From contig NC_052614.1 in the NCBI RefSeq assembly GCF_016545825.1, forward strand, positions 1,464,630 through 1,528,629: DNA of 64,000 nt. The letters run 5' to 3'. How positions within the stretch are numbered: the stretch's first letter is position 1; the number at the start of each line of letters is the position of its first letter. A program made the translations under genes and the position numbers. The notes under the pieces are model-generated. The model had not been told where the DNA came from. It ran no database searches and worked only from the letters and a program-made list of their open reading frames with translations. This stretch comes from Eucalyptus grandis (taxonomy: Eukaryota; Streptophyta; Magnoliopsida; Myrtales; Myrtaceae). Positions 35,881-46,380 of this stretch are shown here, piece after piece.

Positions 35881-36600
35881 ATAGTGGATGGCTGGTAGTT
35901 CCAGGGCAATCTTTCTTTTCTCGATTGAGGTATCGTAAAGCATTTCAAGAATCCCCAGCAAATAAGTCTTTTCTCACCTTTTTTGCTTGTAAATCAGATT
36001 TTACTTGAGATAGTAGATACGAAAGTTATAACACTCTGTAAATACCTAATGTCAATATCCTGATTGATGTTTTTCCAGGTTTTTCTCTCTTTATCATCCG
36101 AAACATCTCATTCACTATCTGTACATCTTCTAAACAAAACCTTTTGACACATGCAGATCCATCTATTAGTATTAGTTCACCCGATGAGGAGTTTAGTTCG
36201 GGCCGTCGTGTTTGCCCAAAACCAATGTTATTTGCCATCATTGTTGACAAAAGTCCTTTGACGTCGCACTCTCTTGGTAACGCATGATTAATCCACCGTC
36301 TGTTTCTTCAACAAATACAACAGTCATCATCTATACATTGCCATTATGTCCCGCATAAATCGCGATGTTGGTTACATGATTTGACTTAAAGGTAATTTAG
36401 GGACGCGTTTCTTCTCAAGTTTTGTCGAGAAATCCATGCTCACGTGATTTGACTTAAAGGTAAAGTAGGGAAAAAGGAAAGCAAAACCCTAGCTGGTTAT
36501 ATATAATACTGCGTGTATCGGCAATGAACACGAACCGCATCTTCTGCTTTGAGCTCAGTTTATTCATTTTCAAGCGTGTAAATAATACAGTTTACTTGAA
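35881..36600. other. Spacer between XBAT pseudogene and TAS3 candidate
   Basis: Probable former 3' UTR of the XBAT gene. A direct repeat, GATTTGACTTAAAGGTAA, occurs at about 36380 and 36448. No gene is seen. Confidence 0.4.
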
Positions 36601-36801
36601 CGACCCCTCTTGTGCAATCACTGTCTCGCCTTTTGCTCAGAGAGAAAGAGCATAACGAGAGACATCATCACAAGCAACTTCCGGAAGACCTCGTGAAAAA
36701 TTTGTGCTCCTCATGAACGTAGAAAGATGACATATGAAAGTTATCTTAACAAAAGAAGTAATCTCTAAATAATAACACCGAAGTTACAAGATCATCGTTA
36801 A

Positions 36802-36822
36802 AAGCTTAGGAGAATACACAAT
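36802..36822 (-). promoter_or_regulatory. Possible degenerate 3' miR390 site
   Basis: The complement starts AAGCTTAGGAG, matching miR390 positions 1-11 except position 6. The remaining ten positions match poorly. Its position is supported by the exact 168-nt spacing to the 5' site, but alone it would not be convincing. Confidence 0.4.
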
Positions 36823-36915
36823 ATAAATTAAAATGAAAGATTTAGCTGAGATAAAAATTAAGAATTTATACTAAAACGGAATAGAGAGCGGCCATAAAAA
36901 TCTAAAAATACTTAA

Positions 36916-36936
36916 AAAGTCTTGCAAGATCAAGAA
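36916..36936 (-). ncRNA. tasiARF-like 21-mer
   Basis: On the minus strand it begins TTCTTGATCTTGCAAGAC. It agrees with the conserved tasiARF at 16 of the first 18 positions, differing at 8 and 13. It lies 43 nt after the predicted cut position of the 5' miR390 site, one base from the phased register. Confidence 0.7.
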
Positions 36937-36969
36937 AAAAATTTAAAAAAACGAAATCATCATATTCTT

Positions 36970-36990
36970 CAGCTCAGAAAGGATAGCGCC
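36970..36990 (-). promoter_or_regulatory. miR390 binding site, 5' TAS3 type
   Basis: The complement matches mature miR390 at 18 of 21 positions, with differences at miRNA positions 1, 9 and 11. Both flanks pair fully: AGCTCAG (positions 2-8) and GGATAGCGCC (12-21). Central mismatch with strong flanks is the known pattern of the binding-only 5' site. Confidence 0.8.
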
Positions 36991-36991
36991 C

Positions 36992-37147
36992 TCAAAATAT
37001 TGATTTAAGATCTGCCCTCCATTTCTTCCTCTTGACCAAACAAGAACAGGAGTTCTTTCTCTTGATGCCAAGTTTTCTAGGCGAAGACCAAAAACAGACG
37101 AAAGATGAGACAGATATGTGCAAGGAGAGGATCAAATGGGTCTTCAT
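36992..37147 (-). CDS. 51-codon ORF in the TAS3 leader
   Basis: It starts MKTHLILSLHISVSS and ends ADLKSIF, with TGA at 36994-36992. One base separates the stop from the miR390 site. Plant TAS3 RNAs are known to carry a short ORF ending just before the 5' miR390 site, where ribosomes stall against the AGO7-miR390 complex and the RNA is stabilised. The peptide has no recognisable domain. Another ATG (37157) opens an overlapping 26-codon frame upstream, which could reduce its use. Confidence 0.55.
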   Translation of the reverse strand: MKTHLILSLHISVSSFVCFWSSPRKLGIKRKNSCSCLVKRKKWRADLKSIF

Positions 37148-37257
37148 ATATTCTCATGCCAAAGGGCGCCTGTAACTGGGGTGACTCTGAAGTGAAGACT
37201 TCGAAGTGATGGAAATGGGTAAGAGATCAGCTTGATGAAGAGACTGAAGGGAGCTCG

Positions 37258-37264
37258 TTATATA
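37258..37264 (-). promoter_or_regulatory. TATA box of the TAS3 candidate
   Basis: The minus strand reads CTCTATATAACG, about 110 bp upstream of the short ORF start, a normal plant core promoter spacing. Confidence 0.6.
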
Positions 37265-37379
37265 GAGAAGGAAACGAATGAGGAAGAGGAAATAAATTAT
37301 GAACAGAGATCACTGACATTCCCAAATACGTGTATAGCTCCACCAAGTTGCAAATTAAAGTAAAAAATAAAAAATAAAA

Positions 37380-37424
37380 TTGAAAGGAAAAAGGAAAAAG
37401 GAAAAAGGAAAAAGGAAAAAAAGA
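37380..37424 (+). repeat. (GAAAAAG)n minisatellite
   Basis: Consecutive copies of GGAAAAA/GAAAAAG. The flanking open frames are low-complexity and not called. Confidence 0.85.
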
Positions 37425-38202
37425 GAACCCACCGCTCACTCGCGCTCTGCATGTGTGGGATTATCAGTTATGAGCAGAAAAAGAAAAGGAGGGAGTGATG
37501 TGAGGGAAGGTAAAACAGGGAAGTACAGAAATGGCAGTAAGAGTGGCAATGTGACATTACTATCATCACTTAATAAAATCATCTCTCTCTCTTTCACTGT
37601 CATCTGATTTCACATCTTTTACCTTGTCAGTCACGTTAGTTCGAAAGGCATAACAAGAAGCCATAGGGACTCGGATTTTTTTCGAAATTTAGGGGAGGAA
37701 AGAGGTTACGACTTTCAACCCCAGTATGGGGGTTGCAATGAATACGGTATCAGAAGATGATGATGATGATGAAGAGTCAAGATGCAGTCCTTTGCTGTGT
37801 CCCTTTCGCTTGTACACTTGTACGTGTATGTGATCTTCTTTTGTTTGACTCGCTAGTTACTTAGCCTCTTTGGCAAATAGTCTTCGTCACCTCAGTCATT
37901 GCAGGGAAGACCAGATGCATCGTTTCGACCGACCAAAAACAAAAACTATCCCGACATGGACAAAAGAACCCTCTGTTTTTGCACAGATTACATTCATGCC
38001 ATTACGATGGAATGAGTGTTCGGAGTCTCTTTCTCTTTCGACTCATATCATCGGACGTTATATCATAGCTCGTCTCAATGCCGTCACGAATCCATCCCGA
38101 ATGGATGGTGAGGGGATCCTCGTTCCAAAGGGCACAGGGTGGGGTTTTGGCTTCTTAATCTCGCTCCTTCAATTATAAATTCAAATAAAATTTTCTCTTA
38201 TT

Positions 38203-38270
38203 ATTATTAAACGTAGCTTGTCAGGGGAAGCATGCCATTATTAAACGTAGCTTGTCAGGGGAAGCATGCC
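38203..38270 (+). repeat. 34-bp perfect tandem duplication
   Basis: Two adjacent identical copies (38203-38236 and 38237-38270) containing AACGTAGCTTGTCAGGGGAA. Confidence 0.92.
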
Positions 38271-41039
38271 CTTTATTGTTATGTTTAATTTCAGAAAATT
38301 TGTCAAATTTTCCATTTGGGGAGAGTTCTCGCTCCATTTGTACTAACGTCGGGTGTGATACACTAGAATGGAATGGAAGGAGGAAATGGAGTGAAAAAAT
38401 AATGGATTGAGAACAGTGATTCTTTTGTTTTGCTTACGCAGGAATGGAAGGAAATGATAATTTTTAATTTAATTGTTAGAATAAAAAAAATTGGTAGTGG
38501 AATGGAATGGAATGGAGATATTTAAGTTAGGTTTTACTATATAATAAAATCAATTCTATAGATATAATTATGTTAAAGTGGTCTATAAAATTATTCTATA
38601 GCTTAATTTACCAATCTGCTAATTTGAAATTAGGAGTATATTAAGTAATATAAAAGCAATTTCTTACTTTGATTAATCACCTTGCGGTTGGTAAGTCCCT
38701 CCCATGTATCCAATTTCAATTATGAATTCATGAAATTTCATATTATTACAATGTATTGTAATTCTCCTTTGTCTAGTGCCAACTAATTACTAATTGACAT
38801 ATGAAATTATAAATTATCGTGCATTGCTTGACCTACTCAAACCTTCCAATGCAAACAATATCATGTCCAGATTATTTATTATCGACTCCCATCTCGTTTA
38901 ACTTATTAATTTAACATAATAGTTAGCCATAAGAAAGGTTAGTTTGATATGCAAAGTCTATTCACCCATTACAAGATAATCATTGCTTCGCACTAATTTG
39001 GCAAGAGCAATCAGTAATTGCATGAAAAAGTGGAAAGGAAAAATTGACAACTCCACATTTAAGTGAGAAAGTGAGATAAATTGATGTACTCTCGCTCGTA
39101 TCGACAATTTGATTGAGACCATGCACGCACGTACTCATACCCCATACCAAATGCTGCCACCGAGTAGGCAAGAGTCCAAATCCATGCACAAAAGAAGTGA
39201 CTAAGGGAATACACAGAGACCGACCAAAAAAAAAAGGGAATACACAGATACAGCTAAAGAACACAGCTTCCATGAAAGATCTACAAGCTGAAAGTAAAAA
39301 GGTAAAAAAAAAATCACTTTTTGTCCCAGTAATTACGGAACGGGGTCGTCTTAAACGCTGTTTGACACAGTATTTGAGGTTGGATAGACTGGCAAAGAAG
39401 ATCTCTTGAAAATTTCAGAAGTGAGAAAACACATAAATTCAGCTTTTTCAAGAAAGCAGGCCGGATCGAGACAAATCACTCCCTGTTATTTTCTTGTGGG
39501 AATGTATTATCTTCGTGTTTTTAACTTTTTTGGCCCCACTCTTTCTCGGACTGTGAGAAGCAGGAGGCTAGGGTTTACTTGCGACACGATGCTGACGATT
39601 ATTCTTTGGTTCAGTTTTCGAGCGTTGGAGTAACTTTTCCTTACTTTTTGTGATGGTTTCTCCGTTGTAATTCGGTTTCTGCGATTTTCTTTTTTCGCCT
39701 TTTCATCTAACTTTGACATGATCGTATTTGCATGACGAAAATTCGCGCATGACTTGAGACCCCTAAGATTAAATGGCCAGTAATCAGTGGACAAGTATTA
39801 AACCGTCTTGCTTCTTTCTGTCCTTCGAACTCAGCGCTATTTAAGAATAAAAATTAAGGCAAAGCATAAGTTGTCAAGGTGATTATGACATGTAAACGAA
39901 TAGTCGAATATGGCAATTAGTTTAGAAAGAAGAGTCATTTTTTAGCAAATCTACTAATGTTCAGGCCAAAAAACGGCCAACTCTTTGTAATAGAGTTTGA
40001 TCGACTAGGTCATGGGGAAATCGACAATCATGTGGTGTGAATATCGACATCTATATGGTACAATCATCAATAATTAGTGATATTGATATTGACAAGCAGT
40101 CGAGCGAGTATCATGACTCATAGATGGAGTATGCTGGATTGACTATCTTAAAACTTGGCTGAGTGTTGGAGACAAGAAGAGAACATATAGATATAGATGT
40201 CGAATGGAGGTTGCAGTACCGAGCGATGATGGAATGTGTAGTGGCCTTGGAAATTGTAATTTCTTGTAGATAATGATTGTTAGCATACGAATAGCATGTT
40301 GAGAATTTAAAAGAACACATTTGTAACTGCATTTATAATACTAATCATGTGTTGTAATCATGGTTAGTGGAATATTAATATCCATTGTAACAGTATAATC
40401 ATCACTCCAAAGTCAAGTTCCCAATATGTTTAATAAACGCATTAATTTTTAGTCTTTTCATTTTAGTGTTCATGGTAACTTGAAGAATCTTAGATTTCAT
40501 TTTTACCTTTAAACATGCCAAACACTTTCTTATCCAAAATTGTCATACATACCATTTCCATAATTTTTTTTTCATTATACAAGTACACCCATTTTTGGTA
40601 AAACAAAAGAAAATTCTACAAATGACCAAGACATGTGTTATGATAAGATACTTAATAATTTAATTCATAATAATGCATACATCCCATTTGATTAATGTAG
40701 TCTATGAAAATAATAATTATTGATACCTACATTTTAGCGATCCCATTCATCACATAGAAATTTTTTGGATTGTCTCCAATCCCTGAACAAAAATATTGTA
40801 TACGTCTACATATTATGAGAATTGTCGTTTAGTAATAATAAGCCCACAAAAACTGCATAATAATTGGACCGGGGTAAGTAAAGATGCTCTAAGCTTAATT
40901 GGATTATCTGGACTAAGCTCAAGAGAATATACAAAATTCAGCCAAGTCCATAGTAGTCAAAATTTCATATACGGGATGCACGTGAGGGAACTCTAATAAA
41001 GAAAGATTGCATTCTAAAATTAAATTGAAGAACAATAAA

Positions 41040-41300
41040 GCATATAAGCGATCATTTTCATAGATAATTTGAAAAATATCTTTAAAAAAGAATGATGGAT
41101 TGTGTAAATTAAAATAATTAATCATTACAAAACATTTTCATCATTGATAACAACTTATGTCTAAACATTTTCAAGAATAACAAAAAAAATTTCATTCCTT
41201 TATTTTTATAAATGATATAAATGATCATTTTCAGAAAAATATTTCATAAATCATTTATTTTGTACGAAATAAATGTATTCTTAATTAACATTCAATAGGT
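41040..41300. repeat. AT-rich dispersed repeat, copy 1
   Basis: It shares a TTGA.AACAA.TTATGTCTAAAC segment and surrounding ATTTTC/AAAATGAT text with 63120-63250; 43290-43500 looks like a more diverged relative. Probably a MITE-like family with unclear ends. Confidence 0.45.
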
Positions 41301-43289
41301 TAAAAATCAAGTCAACACCAATTACTATTCGAAAGCAAAAGTACACTAGATTCCCCCTTTCTCTTGGCCAAATACAAAATTAAAAAAAAAAAATACAATC
41401 TATCATCAGTGTAGCAAATTTAACACGACTTTTTAAACACCCAAAAGAGATTTAACATGATCTTTTGAGTCAAAAAGCTATATTGTTGTGACAAAAAAGA
41501 GCATTAGCTTTTGGTATTTTGCCCATATTTAATCTTAGTGCGTCAGTGCACCCGATTTTTATTAGTTATATTATTAACTTTAGGTCCCTCGACACCAAAA
41601 TTGCATTGTTTTCTCTAAGTAAGCGTTGGTGAGATACATTCATCCCAATAACGAACGGTTGATGCCTTTTTTGGTACGTTTGGAGGTCATTTTAAATTTG
41701 TTATCATGACAAAAGGCCATGATTATTATGGTATTTGCCCCTCTCTTTCTTTCCTTCTTACTTTTTTTTCTTGGAGCATTTCACTATTTTCTTCTGTTTT
41801 GGGGGGACGGTGGGTCCTGGCCCTAGCCCTAGGAGCATCTTCACTATTCAGTCAGCTCTAAGTAATCTTGAACACGACACTCGTCACAACCTTTCGATGT
41901 GACAATACACAGTCAATTCATCATCAAACTCTCTCTCTCTCTCTCTCTCTCAGCCTCAGTAAGACCGAGACACAAAGATATCCTCGACGGAGAAGGGCAA
42001 ACTGTAAGAAGGAATGCTTGCGTACAGAGATTTTATCCATGCCTCTGCATGCATGTGGGACTCTTTCCGTATTCCACCTTACAAATCAGTGCTCCCTTCG
42101 ATGCCGTCTCTCTTCGTCATTTTCTCTCATTTTCCCTCCCATCTGTCTGTATTTTCTTCCGTTTCTTCCGTCTTCTTCTTCTTTATGATTGCGACGAGTA
42201 ACATTCACCACTGGGGTCATGGGTGATTAATGGGATTTACCCATCCGCTTTCGTGTTCGTGCTGTGGGTTTTGCAGCGTGAGAGACGTTCATTTCGCTCA
42301 GACAAGGGAGGGCATGGAATGGTCAGACGATGCGGTGAAGTTCTTCATTGCTCAGCATTGCCAAATAGCTTTTCTGAGCTATGTAGAGGGGTAGCTAGGG
42401 ATGGGACGGACCTGAGTTATGATCAAGGTTATTATTTGTTTATATAGGTGCCGACCTACTAAAGCTTAAACGAGTTTTCAAAGGTGATATTGGTGTTGAC
42501 CTACAAAACACAAAATCAAAGTATGATTTAACATGTACTCAACTACTTTATCAGTGAGCAGAGTTTGAGACTTTATGTTACACAAGCGCAATTTTTTTTA
42601 TTTTCCCTCCATCATACAACACAAACAACAAAAACGAAGCATAGGTTCAATGTTCCAGATTCATTTTATTGTCCAGAAGCAAATATGGATCTACAACATT
42701 CCTGTGTTTGATGGGGTGCGCTTTTCTTCATTGAAAGAATACTCAGTTAAGTCAAGTCCAATAACTTACTTACCAAAGAAGCTTAGCATCAATAAAATTT
42801 AATTTTTAGTGTCAAATGGAAATGAAGGAGCTTTAATGAACTTATCAGATGGCTCCATGTTGTAAAGTGACGAGATTGACTAGACAAGACTATCCCATCA
42901 AAAGATCATCCATCCCGATGACATCAAATTTAAATTAGGAACCACCTAATCCTTGTACAATTGGCAATCCAATGGTGCCGTCATCATTCGCCGAGTTAAG
43001 TATCGGAGGGCCAATTTGAATCTTAAATCCGACACCTTAACTTGAGCTTTGTGTTGTAGATCATTTTGGAAGCTGGGTATCAGTTGGCAAGCTTATACCC
43101 CAAGTTTAGTATTAACAAATAGCATCAAACAAGCCTGTACTTTTCTTGGTTTAAGGGACAATTAATTTCTTTTTGAATTTCATGCATACGAATATAGACC
43201 GGTTAACTTATGGATTAGTCAAAGAGGACAATGATGATGTCGACATGTGTATCAATTTCACTAATTTTTAAGAAATGTTGTTTTAATTT

Positions 43290-43500
43290 TAAGGATGCTC
43301 TTATTTTTCGAAAACGAATGATTTGAAAAATATTTTTTTAAACATAATTATTTCTATCACTTATAAAAATGAATTAATAGAAAAAAATTTATTAGTTTAT
43401 AAAAATATTCATGTAATCCAATATTTTTATTGGCTAATTATTTTAAGTAATATAAATAATTACTTTTAAGAAAATTATTTATTTTTCGTACGGAACCTAA
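43290..43500. repeat. AT-rich dispersed repeat, copy 2 (weak)
   Basis: Similar AT-rich text (AATGATTTGAAAAATATTTTT, CACTTATAAAAATGAATTAAT) to 41040-41300. Confidence is low because low-complexity DNA can look alike. Confidence 0.3.
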
Positions 43501-43884
43501 GTCGAGAAGCATGTTTAGAAGTGTGCATCTCGTTCTGTCGTGAATGGACCAAGCAACTGAATGGGCCAAAATAGTAATCGAATGGCGATCAAAAAGTACA
43601 TCGGATGGACCAGATTGAATCCGTGTTAAGGTTCTTGGATTCCCAATCAATCTTTGGTTTCAGAGGTCAAGCGTCCATTCGGTTGTCAAAGGCTGTTCAT
43701 TTTCTGCGAGAGGAGATTGATGCATCTTGTCGTACTTACACATGCTCCTAAAGTTTAGCACATTACCAAGGTGATTGGCCAAGTCAGTTAGATTTTACTT
43801 GTGTGTGAATCGAAGCAAGCTTTGATTATAAGTTCCAATTCCTTAGCCAACCCTCGACTTGCAACCCTCAACTTGCAAAAATCT

Positions 43885-44295
43885 TAAAGTTTGCTTTATA
43901 ACATTTCTGTTATAAGAAATAACTTCTTTTCGAAAATAGAATTTTTTTTTATTTCTACTCCCTAAATAATTTCTGAGTAAAAAAAACTTATTTTAGTAAC
44001 TACATAAAATTTCTATTATTTAAATAAATAAAAAACAAGAATGTATTTCATACAATCCATAAATTTTTTTTTTTTTGTAGAGCAGAATATTTGTTTTAAT
44101 TTTTAATAATTTTTTTCTTTTTTTCTTTTCTTCGCCGTCTACCGACTGCGAGGGGCAGCGGTTGGGGGAGGGCAGTGAGCGGCAAGAAGGAAGAAGAAGA
44201 AAAGAAAACAAATGACTTATTTCTATAAATTGTTTCAAGGAATAAGAAGTTATTTTTTGTTTTACTTATTTCAAAATTAGTAGTGGTCACGATTG
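43885..44295. mobile_element. MITE-like foldback with GC-rich centre
   Basis: TTATAAGAAATAACTTCTTTT on the left and AAGGAATAAGAAGTTATTTTT on the right form an imperfect inverted repeat around a short GC-rich core (44140-44195). Ends are not exact, and there is no coding. Confidence 0.45.
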
Positions 44296-44364
44296 AAATA
44301 TTAATGTTTTCAACTCATAGTAAAATTGTTGACTTTGATTCTCCCTTCCTATTATTTTATTTAA

Positions 44365-45035
44365 GCAAAAGTGCACCACAAATACCAAAAATTAAGAAAG
44401 TGATATTAAGTGCCATCTTCAATGAACCCTACCAGAAATCTTACGTGACAATTTTTCATTAATTTTGCTTGTCTACATAGCTCGTCGGAAAGTTGACTTA
44501 GCAAAGAAACGCAAAAACGATGTCGTTTTGGCGTGGATTTGAATTTTAATATATATTAAATTAAACTAAATTTTAAAAAAAAAAAAAGGGGGAAGAAAGC
44601 ACATGGTTGAGGGCTTAGTCCTTGCTGCCATTGCCTCCTCGTCGTTGACGGGTCGTCAACGGCAGGGGAGGTAGTGAGGGTGAGGATTGAGCCCTTTGCC
44701 ACGTGTCCTCGTCACGTGCTTCCTTCCTTTAAAAAAAATTATTCTTAAATTTAATTTAGTTAATTTTTATATTAATTATTTATTGACGTCAATAGCAAAA
44801 TGAAGTCGTTTTTGCACTTATCTAATCACGTTAGTGTGCAAAATAACATTGTTTTACACTTGTCTCGTCGGAAAATCACCACATCAATATTTTGATCAGA
44901 TTTCTCGTCGTTAGCACTTAAGTGATCAATTTTGTTTCGATTTTGGCACTTAAATACCACTTTCCTAATTTTTAACGTTTAAGTGTTCATTTATATCAAG
45001 TTTTGGCACTCCAAGTGTCCGACACTTATTTATTT
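44365..45035. mobile_element. Foldback element related to the relic at 7840-8170
   Basis: Both arms carry AAGTGCC repeats, CGTCGGAAA.T and CAAAAACGA.(G)TCGTTTTG motifs in inverted order. The centre is a near-palindrome around GTTGACGGGTCGTCAAC (near 44650), with GGGCTTAGTCC against GGATTGAGCCC further out. No transposase. Confidence 0.6.
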
Positions 45036-46380
45036 ATCTATGTCGATCGGCAAAAGTAAGGTCATTCGAGAGTGTCGTCTTGATGTATTAGGCTCACTTC
45101 ATTTTTTAAGACCATTATTAGGCTTTTGCTAAATGAATTTCGTCCCCATATTAGTAGATGATTAATTTCATATGTGGTGCTACTGCAAAGCTAAATTGGT
45201 ACCACCACCATTCAAAACTCAGTGGCCATCAGTGAAATTTATTCAACTCTCTAATTTCTTTTTTTTTTTTTAGTAAAAGGTAAGAAACTCAGTCTCTAAT
45301 TTCTTGGATCCTACTAATTTCAAAAAAAAGTTTCCCGTGTTTAGCATTGAGGGAAAAATGCTAATGTGTTTGACGGAAAAATGAAATTATATTAACAAAC
45401 CCTTTTGTTTTGCAACTGAAACCCCAAAAATCTTATTTCCCAAAAATCTTATTTCCAATTTACAGATCCTATTTTGAGAAAGTCGTTTCTGTTTTTTTGT
45501 TTCATTTGACAACCGTGGTCCTACGTTTGACTTCAAGACTGAACAGCACAGCACCCATGGAAGTTGGTGAGCCAACCGGACATGACCAATCTCGAACTGG
45601 ATCGTAGCAATTGCCTAAACATCATAGGCCCATAGCTTCCCAGGGAACAAGAACTGTCCGAACATGGTGCTGCTCTTCTTCTCCTCCATCTCTGCAACTT
45701 CCATGACCTTATCTCATCCATCATTGACTCGCCCCTGCACTTCTCTTTTCCACTCACATTGCATACCGCCACCTTTGTTCAGGCCTGTTTCAGCGACCCA
45801 CCGTGCTCGCTATGAAGCATTCCCCGAGGACGAGCTTTGGGCTACTACTACTTGTCTCCCTGTTCCGATCCTTCTACAAGTTCAAGCCCTCTGTTTTTTC
45901 GGCATCCAAGCGAGTCGCTCACTGCGCTTGCCTCGTTTGTTTTTTCACCCTGTTGGCTGGTGAATCTTGGGAATGTCGATGAAAGTCTGATTGGCTGATG
46001 AACGGTGTAAGAGTAAATGTGGCATTGATTTGTGAATTATGGGCTCTTTGCCAGTTGTGAAATGGATGAACTCGTTGAAGTTTGTCGATCAAGATGTTTA
46101 AGAACTAAATTTTCCAAGTTCTAACTAGAAAAGAATGAAACTTTATTGTACTGTTCCTCTTGAAAGTTGATCTCGTTGGTTCAAACTAGAGGAAATGTAA
46201 TTCGACGATGTGTCTAGCTTCATTTTACAGGGACTTGCGTTGGTTCTTGTCTGACTTCTAGTTCTTTCTCTTTTTATATTGGTGTTGTAATATAGATGCT
46301 GAAGCATATTTCAATTGTCAAATTTTGTTAGGAGCACAGAAGGTACTTTATTTTATTTGGTTAGAACACAGAGGTACTTT
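45036..46380. other. Unassigned region
   Basis: No protein family recognised. The open stretches at 45533-45963 overlap on both strands and have no domain features. A direct duplication, CCAAAAATCTTATTTCC, lies at about 45423-45455. Confidence 0.35.

Larger units (their letters stand above)
36795..37228 (-). ncRNA. TAS3: Candidate TAS3 trans-acting siRNA precursor (miR390-triggered)
   Basis: On the minus strand, a TATA box (37264-37258) predicts a transcript starting near 37228. It holds a 51-codon ORF (37147-36992), a miR390 complementary site (36990-36970), a tasiARF-like 21-mer (36936-36916) and a degenerate second miR390 site (about 36822-36802). In plants, AGO7-miR390 acts on TAS3 RNA at two sites; the 5' site is usually uncut because of mismatches near positions 9-11, and phased 21-nt siRNAs from between the sites silence ARF2/3/4. 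The mismatches here fall at miRNA positions 1, 9 and 11. From the predicted cut points the intervening segment is 168 nt, exactly eight 21-nt phases, and the tasiARF-like 21-mer is one base out of register. A single tasiARF fits the short TAS3 type. The transcript ends are estimates, and whether it still works depends on the weak 3' site. Confidence 0.72.
37425..43880. other. Unassigned intergenic region
   Basis: No coding region could be supported. It holds AT-rich DNA, a GGAAT-rich stretch near 38500, a short CT run near 41930 with leader-like sequence after it, and two copies of an AT-rich dispersed repeat (listed separately). A gene-like TCTCTCT leader at 41925-41951 is not followed by a recognisable protein. 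Confidence 0.35.

Noticed and set aside
36916..36936. Part of an ARF2/3/4 gene (the plus strand resembles the tasiARF target)
   Set aside because: No ARF coding sequence surrounds it; the context is a TAS3-like transcript on the other strand.
36970..36990. A MIR390 gene on the plus strand, since the plus strand reads like mature miR390
   Set aside because: No complementary star arm is present within a couple of hundred bases on either side, and the mismatch pattern plus the tasiARF-like 21-mer fit a target site on the minus strand.
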